From the NCBI GenBank assembly GCA_007116915.1, contig SKHQ01000090.1:1-5659 (forward strand): 5,659 bases of DNA, read 5' to 3'. The DNA comes from Candidatus Methanomethylophilaceae archaeon. Its GTDB lineage: Archaea; Thermoplasmatota; Thermoplasmata; Methanomassiliicoccales; Methanomethylophilaceae. Positions 1 through 5,439 of the stretch are shown here, piece after piece (position 1 is the first letter of the stretch; every line of letters starts with the position of its first letter). The notes below the pieces were generated by a model. It was not told the origin of the DNA, did not search any database, and worked only from the letters and a program-made list of their open reading frames with translations. The position numbers and the translations under genes were made by a program.

Positions 1-440
1 ACACCCTGTACCAGGGTCTGAACCTCGTGCTGCCCATGCTCCAGGCTGGAGACGGTGGCGACAAGGGCGCCATCGTTATCGGTGTCGTCGAGGGTGACGT
101 TCACGACATCGGCAAGAACATCTGCAAGGCTCTCCTGACCGGTACTGGCATGAAGGTCTTCGACATGGGTAAGGACGTTCCCATCAAGGACATGCTGCAG
201 AAGGCCAAGGACGAGAACGCCGACATCATCGCCGAATCTACTCTCATGACCCCCACTCTGGACGGCATGAAGCAGATGGAGAAGATGCTGAAGGAAGAGG
301 GTCTGAAGGGCAAGATCAAGACCATGATCGGCGGTGGAGCTACCTCCAAGGATTTCGCCGACCAGATCGGTGCCGACGCCTGGACATACGACGCTGTCGA
401 GTGCTCCAAGGTCGCCACTGCGATCATCGCTGCAAGGTAA
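1..440 (+). CDS. Corrinoid protein of a methyltransferase system (MtaC/MtbC/MtmC/MttC family), 5' truncated
   Basis: This is the C-terminal 145 residues of a corrinoid protein; the start lies before the window and codons run in frame from base 3. The protein carries a cobamide that accepts a methyl group from a substrate-specific methyltransferase and passes it to a CoM methyltransferase in the cytoplasm. The B12-binding signature is complete: in visible-residue numbering, D32-x-H34-x-x-G37, then exactly 41 residues to S79-x-L81, then 28 residues to the Gly-rich G110-G112. H34 (bases 102-104) should be the lower axial cobalt ligand. The helical N-terminal cap domain is mostly missing; only its last helix is seen (LYQGLNLVLPML). 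The text around the motifs (GDVHDIGKNI, GKDVP, GGGA) resembles methanol-type MtaC, while IGADAW..DA is closer to methylamine-type proteins, so the substrate class is left open. All isoleucines after the DxHxxG motif use ATC, suggesting high expression. The gene ends in TAA at 438-440. Family call is firm; subfamily is not. Confidence 0.93.
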   Translation, partial: TLYQGLNLVLPMLQAGDGGDKGAIVIGVVEGDVHDIGKNICKALLTGTGMKVFDMGKDVPIKDMLQKAKDENADIIAESTLMTPTLDGMKQMEKMLKEEGLKGKIKTMIGGGATSKDFADQIGADAWTYDAVECSKVATAIIAAR

Positions 441-492
441 TCGGGTCGCAAGACCCGATCCTCATAAACTTTTTACCCTTCATTTCCTTTCT
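440..492 (+). terminator. Hairpin plus T-rich tract after the corrinoid gene (probable terminator or 3' stabilising stem)
   Basis: A perfect 8-bp stem (ATCGGGTC at 440-447 with GACCCGAT at 452-459) closes a GCAA tetraloop of the stable GNRA class at 448-451. The stem begins on the last base of the stop codon. A TTTTT run follows at 470-474, then a pyrimidine-rich stretch to about 492. Archaeal termination depends mainly on oligo-T runs, so the T5 may be the terminator and the stem a 3'-end stabiliser or processing block. The gap of about 10 bases between stem and T5 is wider than in bacterial intrinsic terminators. Confidence 0.6.
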
Positions 493-495
493 TGG

Positions 496-546
496 TCCGT
501 TGCACTATTGTTAACATAAGAGTTCAATCGTTGCAACGGGATAGTG
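496..546 (+). promoter_or_regulatory. Overlapping inverted repeats upstream of the HyuA-like gene (possible pseudoknot or operator)
   Basis: Two complementary pairs interlock. CCGTTGCA (497-504) pairs perfectly with TGCAACGG (532-539), and CACTAT (503-508) pairs with ATAGTG (541-546). The second pair crosses the first, which is pseudoknot topology in RNA. The region also contains two DNA palindromes, TGTTAACA (509-516) and CGTTGCAACG (529-538), so a protein-binding operator is an alternative. The element ends 7 bases before the ATG at 554 and covers the only weak Shine-Dalgarno-like bases (GGGAT, 538-542). The pairings are seen directly; any regulatory role is inferred. Confidence 0.35.
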
Positions 547-553
547 TTCCTAA

Positions 554-2551
554 ATGTCAGATGTAAAGAGATTCGGACTCGGTATAGATACAGGCGGAAC
601 ATACACCGACGCAGTTATCGTCGATCTTGACACTGTAAAAGTGCTGGCGAAACGCAAGGCCAAGACGACTCACCATGACCTCTCAAAAGGTCTTCTGGAA
701 GCAGTGGAGTCGGTTTTCTCTTCAGTTGCGATAAAACCGTCGGAAATCTCGCTGGTCGGGATATCCACCACATTGGCCACCAACTCCATATTGGAGGGAC
801 ATGGTGGTGAGGTGGGATTGATACTGATAGGCTGGGACCCGGTTGAAGACATACACTTCCAGGAGAAGAATATGGAGCACGTCCGTGGCGGATACGACCC
901 CAAAGGGGTCGCCAAGGCTAGCTTGGACATGGACCAGGTCAGAAAGGCCATCGAGAAGGTAAGTAAAGGCGTGGATGCAATCGCCATTTCCGGTCTGTTC
1001 AGCATAGCCAACGCCAGTCAGGAGAGGACGGTGAAGAAGCTCGCCCGGGATATGACCGGTCTGCCGGTCATCTCCGGCCATGAGCTGAGCGCTGAACTGG
1101 GTATCGCCCTCCGTACCGAGACGGCGGTACTCAACGGAAAGCTGATCCCCCGTGTTAACGCGTTCTTCGATGATCTGGAGGAATCATTCGCCAAGATCGG
1201 CGTGACCGCTCCCATCATGATATACAAAGGAGACGGATCCGTAATGGCCTTGGAGGTCGCCAGGGACCGTCCGGTGGAGACAATACTTTCCGGCCCCGCC
1301 GCCTCTGCCATGGGCGGCAAGGTTCTTTCCGGCAGCGACGAGTGCATAATCGTTGACATAGGCGGCACCTCTACCGACATCGCCGTCCTGGAGGAGGGAT
1401 TCCCGATGATAATGCATGAAGGCGCCAAGGTAGGCTCATGGAGGACCAGGGTCAAAGCGGTGGACATGTTGACCGTGGCATTGGGCGGTGATTCGCGCAT
1501 ATACTTCGACCGTATGGTCCTGAAGATCGGTCCGGACCGTGTCGTGCCCCTGTGCATGCTACCGCCGACTCCCGGTTTGAAGGAGAGGATGCTACACTCC
1601 GGACTTACCCAATTCTACATGGCCGAGAAGGGCGAACCTCCGTCTCTCAACGATAAGGAGAGGAGGATATACGATGTTCTCGCCGGCAACGGTCCGATGA
1701 CGGCATCTGAGATAAGAGACCGGACTGAAGGCCTGTGGATCATAGATCAGTACCTCTCATCCCTCAGGCAGAAGGGAGTGATAGTGTCTTCAAGCCTCAC
1801 TCCTACTGACATTCTTCATTGCCAGGGCTTACTGGACATCGGTGACCGCGATATGGCGGAGGCCGGCCTACAGGCCATGGCCGACTCCATAACCATGGAG
1901 AAGGAGCAACTCGCATTCATGGCCATGGAGGAGGTGAGGAGGATTATCTCCGCCTCCATCGTCCGCAAACTTTTACACGACGAGCTGGGCACTTGGCACA
2001 CCGACTGCGATCAGTCCAAGGAACTGATAAACAAGGCCATAAACCCACGTCGTTCCGGGATATTCCGTCTCGAACCCCGATGCACAGTGCCGATCATCGG
2101 CGTCGGTGCTCCTGCCAGTTTTCTCATGGATGATCTCAGTGAGAGATTGGGGGCTGAGGTAGTATTCCCTCAGGACTATGAGGTGGGCAATGCAGTCGGT
2201 GCGGTATGCTCCAAGATAATGGAATCATTGAGTGCCACGGTTTCACCGACGATCAATTACGCCTATCTTGCAAACGTGCCGTTCATTGGTCCCATGGAGT
2301 ACGCGCACTTCGATTCCGCGGTGGAGGCCTGCAAAAGCAGTCTTATCCGACATCTCAAAGCCAAGGCGGAGGCGTCCGGTGGTAATAACATAAAAGTCCA
2401 TTCCAAGGTCAAGATAAACCGTGCCGTCGAGGGCGGATGGGGGACTTGGGAGGGTGCGGGCAGCAGGGGCATGAACTTCGCGGAAATTACCGTTAGAGTA
2501 GTGGCCGATCCGCCTATGCCAGACTTCCGAGTCAAAGCCGTTAACGATTGA
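554..2551 (+). CDS. HyuA-like hydantoinase/oxoprolinase-family ASKHA ATPase with an inserted winged-helix-like segment
   Basis: This 665-residue cytoplasmic protein belongs to the HyuA/COG0145 family, whose characterised members couple ATP hydrolysis to hydantoin, oxoproline or ketone chemistry. N-terminal domain: phosphate-1 loop D12-T-G-G-T-Y-T-D19, then STTLATNSILEG (71-82). Core: ILSGPAASAMGG (244-255), phosphate-2 loop D268-I-G-G-T-S-T-D275, LGGDSRI (310-316), GPDRVVPLC (326-334), nucleotide-binding GVGAPASF (516-523) and GNAVGAV (545-551). A compact C-terminal domain spans about 565-665. Between the GGDS region and TPTDILHCQG (416-425), where HyuA proteins usually run straight through, residues about 364-412 read as a winged helix. 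The start is certain: TAA at 551-553 is the preceding in-frame codon. The Shine-Dalgarno site is weak. No HyuB-like partner is adjacent, and the catalytic hydantoinase role is not supported by context. The position between corrinoid and CoM methyltransferase genes suggests a job in methyl transfer, perhaps ATP-driven corrinoid maintenance, which is an inference. ATA Ile codons are common, unlike in its neighbours. Confidence 0.88.
   Translation: MSDVKRFGLGIDTGGTYTDAVIVDLDTVKVLAKRKAKTTHHDLSKGLLEAVESVFSSVAIKPSEISLVGISTTLATNSILEGHGGEVGLILIGWDPVEDIHFQEKNMEHVRGGYDPKGVAKASLDMDQVRKAIEKVSKGVDAIAISGLFSIANASQERTVKKLARDMTGLPVISGHELSAELGIALRTETAVLNGKLIPRVNAFFDDLEESFAKIGVTAPIMIYKGDGSVMALEVARDRPVETILSGPAASAMGGKVLSGSDECIIVDIGGTSTDIAVLEEGFPMIMHEGAKVGSWRTRVKAVDMLTVALGGDSRIYFDRMVLKIGPDRVVPLCMLPPTPGLKERMLHSGLTQFYMAEKGEPPSLNDKERRIYDVLAGNGPMTASEIRDRTEGLWIIDQYLSSLRQKGVIVSSSLTPTDILHCQGLLDIGDRDMAEAGLQAMADSITMEKEQLAFMAMEEVRRIISASIVRKLLHDELGTWHTDCDQSKELINKAINPRRSGIFRLEPRCTVPIIGVGAPASFLMDDLSERLGAEVVFPQDYEVGNAVGAVCSKIMESLSATVSPTINYAYLANVPFIGPMEYAHFDSAVEACKSSLIRHLKAKAEASGGNNIKVHSKVKINRAVEGGWGTWEGAGSRGMNFAEITVRVVADPPMPDFRVKAVND
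1643..1789 (+). other. Predicted winged-helix segment inside the HyuA-like protein (residues about 364-412)
   Basis: The residues follow the pattern of a small winged-helix domain. A first helix ERRIYDVLAGNG (369-380) is followed by a short turn with P381-M-T, then a second helix ASEIRDRTEG (384-393). A third helix IIDQYLSSLRQKG (396-408) resembles a recognition helix, and V409-I-V-S begins a strand or wing. 'Start-up helix, gap, SEI helix, then a helix ending LRQKG-V/I' is the usual layout of archaeal transcription factors. Here it lies within an ATPase, between the core motifs and the TPTD motif. It could bind DNA, contact another protein, or be purely structural. Confidence 0.5.
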
Positions 2552-2561
2552 CATTACAACG

Positions 2562-2572
2562 ATATTAAATAA
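2562..2572 (+). promoter_or_regulatory. Possible TATA box for the MtaA/MtbA-type gene
   Basis: ATATTAAATAA lies in the 58-base spacer after the HyuA-like gene, 37 bases before the TTG start. An archaeal TATA box here would put transcription start near 2587-2590 and leave a short leader holding the ribosome binding site. There is no T-run terminator between the two genes, so read-through from the HyuA-like gene is also possible. This is a pattern call only. Confidence 0.35.
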
Positions 2573-2596
2573 CTGAAATCCATACTCGAGATTATC

Positions 2597-2603
2597 GGAG
2601 GAG
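2597..2603 (+). promoter_or_regulatory. Strong ribosome binding site that decides the TTG start at 2610
   Basis: GGAGGAG ends 6 bases before TTG at 2610-2612, an ideal spacing. The in-frame ATG at 2619 would sit 15 bases away, so TTG is preferred even though many family members begin with an MTP-type N-terminus that the ATG would give. Confidence 0.7.
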
Positions 2604-2609
2604 ATTAAT

Positions 2610-3641
2610 TTGGCTGACATGACTCCAAGAGAAAGAGTGCTCGCTGCACTAAGACTGGAAGAAGTAGACAGACCCCCGGTGGCAGTGTTCACACAGAGCG
2701 CTACCATCGGTCAGATGGAGGCACTAGATGTCTATTGGCCGGACGCGCACTTTAAGCCTGAATTGATGGCTAAATTGGGCGCTGGACAGGCTGACATCCT
2801 CGGCTTCGAGGCCGTTAGGGCTCCCTTCTGCCTGACCGCAGAGGTCGAGGCCCTGGGCGCCACAGTGGACCCTGGAAAGAAGGACAGGACCCCGATGCTG
2901 AAGGAGCATCCCTTCAAGATGAACCCCATGATGGAAGAGTTCGATGAGCCCAACCTGATGGCTCCCGAGGAGTTCCTCGCCACTGGCAGGCCCGCCGCCG
3001 TCCTCAAGGCTATCGAGATTCTTGCTGACCAGTATGGAGAAAACTACCCGGTCATCGCCGGTAACACCGGTCCGTTCACAGTGGCCGGTCACCTCGTCGA
3101 GACTGAGAACCTGGTCTTCGGTATACTGATGTCCCCTGATGAGGTCATCAAGTGGGTCAAGGCATCCAACGAGATATGCACCGCATACTCCCAGGCACTG
3201 TCCGACGCCGGCGCTGACGTCATCCAGATGTCCGAGCCATCCGCTTCGACCGACCTGCTGTCCCCTGACATGTTCGACGACTACGTAGGCGGTTACATAC
3301 ACGACTGTCTGGCTAGCGTCAAGGATGCATTCTCCTGTCTGCACATCTGCGGTGACACCTTCCCGATCCTGGACAACATGATCGCCACTGGCGTCACCAC
3401 TCTGTCCGTCGAGGAGAAGGTCGACCCTGCCAAGACCGTCGAGAAGGTCGCTGGCCGTGCCGGTCTGGTCGGAAACGTCGGTGTCGTCAACCCGTTGTTG
3501 CAGGGCACACCTGCAGACTGTATGGCGCACGGAAAGACTGTCGCCGCCGCGGGATTCAACGTTGTCTCGCCCGGTTGCGGACTGTCCGCGCTCATATCCA
3601 ACGAGAACCTCATGGCTCTCGTCAAAGCGGTCAAGGGCTGA
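2610..3641 (+). CDS. Methylcobamide:coenzyme M methyltransferase, MtaA/MtbA family
   Basis: This cytoplasmic zinc enzyme of the uroporphyrinogen-decarboxylase fold moves the methyl group from methyl-Co(III) corrinoid protein to coenzyme M, making methyl-CoM for methane formation. The length of 343 residues is normal for the family. The N-terminus TPRERVLAALRLEEVDRPPV is the family hallmark, followed by APFCLTAEVEALG (71-83) and KDRTP (91-95). The zinc site is intact: H245-x-C247 in LHICGD, and C323 in SPGCGLS, 76 residues later, close to the spacing in characterised MtaA and MtbA. SVEEKVDP (266-273) is also typical. MtaA (methanol) and MtbA (methylamines) cannot be separated by eye, so no symbol is given. 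It lies 58 bases after the HyuA-like gene. Codon choice (GTC, ATC, GCC, AAG) points to strong expression, like the corrinoid protein that would be its substrate. The TTG start is chosen for its ribosome binding site; an ATG start at 2619 would remove only three residues. Confidence 0.93.
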   Translation: MADMTPRERVLAALRLEEVDRPPVAVFTQSATIGQMEALDVYWPDAHFKPELMAKLGAGQADILGFEAVRAPFCLTAEVEALGATVDPGKKDRTPMLKEHPFKMNPMMEEFDEPNLMAPEEFLATGRPAAVLKAIEILADQYGENYPVIAGNTGPFTVAGHLVETENLVFGILMSPDEVIKWVKASNEICTAYSQALSDAGADVIQMSEPSASTDLLSPDMFDDYVGGYIHDCLASVKDAFSCLHICGDTFPILDNMIATGVTTLSVEEKVDPAKTVEKVAGRAGLVGNVGVVNPLLQGTPADCMAHGKTVAAAGFNVVSPGCGLSALISNENLMALVKAVKG

Positions 3642-3670
3642 TATCGTTCCAACCAAACCTCTTACCTTCA

Positions 3671-3688
3671 TTTTTAATTTTTATCTTT
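3671..3688 (+). terminator. T-run terminator after the MtaA/MtbA-type gene
   Basis: Two T5 runs (3671-3675 and 3678-3682) and a TTT at 3686-3688 lie 30-47 bases after the stop codon. Oligo-T runs without a stem are sufficient as archaeal terminators, and no good hairpin precedes them. The same AT-rich block could also serve as TATA-like promoter sequence for the RamA-like gene, whose start is about 50 bases further on. Confidence 0.5.
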
Positions 3689-3725
3689 GGCAAATGTTCT
3701 TAACGGCTATTGCCATTAACGTTAC

Positions 3726-3730
3726 GAGGT
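3726..3730 (+). promoter_or_regulatory. Ribosome binding site of the RamA-like gene
   Basis: GAGGT ends 6 bases before ATG at 3737. It lies inside the longer frame that would start at TTG 3710, which argues for the ATG and against the upstream TTG. Confidence 0.65.
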
Positions 3731-3736
3731 AGCTTT

Positions 3737-5380
3737 ATGGCTTACGGCATTGCTCTGGACTTAGGCACCAGCGGATACAGGGCCCACTTAGTGGACCTAG
3801 ACCGCGACGCCAAGATTGTATCCACGGCCATCACCATGCGTCACCCCCTACCGGGTGCCAATGTGATGGACCATCTTCACTTCTGGATCGGGAACGGCTC
3901 CGAGATCGGACATCGGATAATAAGGCAGACTGTGGACCAGCTGCTGAGTCTTCTCGATGTTGACCCTAAAGACGTCGCACGCCTTTCAGTGTGTGGAAAT
4001 CCCATTCAACTATCGTTGTTCGAGAACATCGAGATCCGGGATCTGGCTTATGCGGGCAAGAACAAACTCGATGCTCTGGGAGTGGTTCGACCCTCCCGCC
4101 GTGGGCACATAATCACTGCGGGTGACCTAGAACTAACATCCATGCGCAGTGAGATGGAGGTTATCATACCTCCGGCCATAAGGCACGAGATAGGGGCGGA
4201 TGCCTTGGCCATGATAATGAAGTCGGGGATGCTGGATAAGAAGGAGACCTGTATGGTCACCGACTACGGCACCAATGCCGAGATGGGCCTGTACCACGAT
4301 GGGGAGTTGTACTCAGGAAGTGCTGCCGCTGGTCCGGCAATGGAAGGACAATCCATAGCATCCGGGATGTTGGCCGCACCCCATGCGATTTGCGACCTCA
4401 ATTTGAACGAAGACGGCACCTGGGGCAACTTGGTACTCGATGAGGACCTCCGTGTGAGCCTGGCCGCCAACGTAGACCCCGTCACCGGTGCGACTAACAG
4501 AATCTCTCAGTTGAAGGCCTATGGTATAACCGGCACCGGCGTGGTATCGGCGATAGCCCTGGGCATAAATACTGGCATAATAGACCTTCCATCCATAGCC
4601 ACTCCGTCAAGACACATTCACATGATGGATGAGATACGATTCTCAGAGCTCGATGTGCAGGAGGCCGGCAAGGCCATGGGAGCGATACGTGCAGGCCATA
4701 GGACTTTGATGCATGAGGTGGGTATAAATGATGACGACGTCAAGACCATGTATATGGCCGGTGCCTCAGGCACATACGTCGATGCTTTGAAGGCTCAGAC
4801 ATGCGGGATGATCCCTCGTGTGCTTGACACGGTGTATCAGTTAGGTAACACGTCCTTGATGATGGCCCACGACCTGATACGTGACCCAGAGACCTTGGAC
4901 CACATGCAGGAGGTCGCCGACTCGATTGCGGCCAACCACATAATGTTCGCCACCAACCAGACCTTCGAGCATATGTACGTCCTCGAGATAGCCTATTGGT
5001 TGGAGGGCATGGGCTCAGACATGTTCAACGAGATGATCCAGATGCATGGACTCTCACCTCTCCCCGCCATACGTCGACCCAAGCAGGTAATACGTACGGT
5101 TAAGAGTGATATACCAGAGGTTGGTGACAAGGGCCTGAGGACCCTGAGCGAGGTCGGCGTCACCATGAACGCCAACTTCCCCGGCTGTATCGGGTGCCGC
5201 AAGTGTGAGAAGACCTGTCCCGAGAGGGCGCTCAAGGTGCACACCGACGACGAGTTCGGAGGCTTCCGTATCGTGATTGAGACAGACAAGTGCCTGGGAA
5301 CCGCCTGTAAGCACTGTGAGATGGTCTGTCCGGAGAAGGTCTACAACTTCTATGACCTGAAGGTCGATGAGTGGGCATAA
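3737..5380 (+). CDS. ramA: RamA-like ATP-dependent corrinoid reductive activation protein
   Basis: This 547-residue iron-sulfur protein belongs to the family that reduces inactive Co(II) corrinoid protein to Co(I) with ATP and low-potential electrons, restarting methyl transfer after accidental oxidation. The ASKHA-type ATPase core includes ALDLGTSGYRAHLVDLD (6-22), SVCGNPIQLSLF (84-95), the phosphate loop D176-Y-G-T-N-A-E182, SAAAGPAMEG (195-204), GTGVVSAIALG (266-276) and AGASGTYVD (341-349). The C-terminal ferredoxin-like domain holds two [4Fe-4S] motifs: C484-x2-C487-x2-C490-x3-C494-P, and C519-x4-C524-x2-C527-x3-C531-P. There is no N-terminal [2Fe-2S] domain, unlike bacterial RACE proteins, so the layout matches Methanosarcina RamA. 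The ATG at 3737 is chosen because GAGGT precedes it and the ATPase motif begins within a few residues. It follows the methyltransferase gene after 95 bases with T-runs, so it may have its own promoter. ATA codons are frequent, fitting a less abundant helper enzyme. The symbol reflects family resemblance; genomes of this type often hold several paralogues. Confidence 0.9.
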   Translation: MAYGIALDLGTSGYRAHLVDLDRDAKIVSTAITMRHPLPGANVMDHLHFWIGNGSEIGHRIIRQTVDQLLSLLDVDPKDVARLSVCGNPIQLSLFENIEIRDLAYAGKNKLDALGVVRPSRRGHIITAGDLELTSMRSEMEVIIPPAIRHEIGADALAMIMKSGMLDKKETCMVTDYGTNAEMGLYHDGELYSGSAAAGPAMEGQSIASGMLAAPHAICDLNLNEDGTWGNLVLDEDLRVSLAANVDPVTGATNRISQLKAYGITGTGVVSAIALGINTGIIDLPSIATPSRHIHMMDEIRFSELDVQEAGKAMGAIRAGHRTLMHEVGINDDDVKTMYMAGASGTYVDALKAQTCGMIPRVLDTVYQLGNTSLMMAHDLIRDPETLDHMQEVADSIAANHIMFATNQTFEHMYVLEIAYWLEGMGSDMFNEMIQMHGLSPLPAIRRPKQVIRTVKSDIPEVGDKGLRTLSEVGVTMNANFPGCIGCRKCEKTCPERALKVHTDDEFGGFRIVIETDKCLGTACKHCEMVCPEKVYNFYDLKVDEWA

Positions 5381-5400
5381 GTCCCTCAGCATACAAACCC

Positions 5401-5408
5401 TTTAAACA
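5401..5408 (+). promoter_or_regulatory. Possible TATA box for the DUF169 gene
   Basis: TTTAAACA lies 39 bases before the ATG at 5440, in the 59-base spacer after the RamA-like gene. An archaeal start site about 25 bases downstream would fall in TCTTAACGG (5421-5429), leaving a very short leader with the ribosome binding site. No clear T-run terminator separates the two genes, so co-transcription with the RamA-like gene is equally possible. Confidence 0.35.
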
Positions 5409-5427
5409 CTTCTATTTTCATCTTAAC

Positions 5428-5436
5428 GGTGGTGAG
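5428..5436 (+). promoter_or_regulatory. Ribosome binding site of the DUF169 gene
   Basis: GGTGGTGAG contains GGTGA, complementary to the archaeal 16S 3' end, and ends 3 bases before ATG at 5440. It supports that ATG over the later in-frame ATG at 5455. Confidence 0.6.
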
Positions 5437-5439
5437 CTT

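Noticed and set aside
27..440. GTG at 27 as the true start of the corrinoid gene
   Set aside because: The frame is open to the window edge, the upstream codons encode family-like cap-helix sequence, and a start here would remove the required N-terminal helical domain.
1018..1557. A 179-residue open frame on the - strand within the HyuA-like gene, and similar smaller ones
   Set aside because: They are antisense shadows of a gene with a full set of ASKHA motifs and show no independent coding signal.
2724..3671. A 315-residue open frame on the - strand opposite the MtaA/MtbA-type gene
   Set aside because: It lies wholly over a gene with clear family motifs, its composition is that of a complement shadow in a GC-rich biased gene, and no recognisable motif or ribosome binding site supports it.
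3710..3736. Extension of the RamA-like gene to TTG at 3710
   Set aside because: The GAGGT ribosome binding site lies inside this extension and is spaced for ATG at 3737, and the ATPase motif begins right after that ATG.
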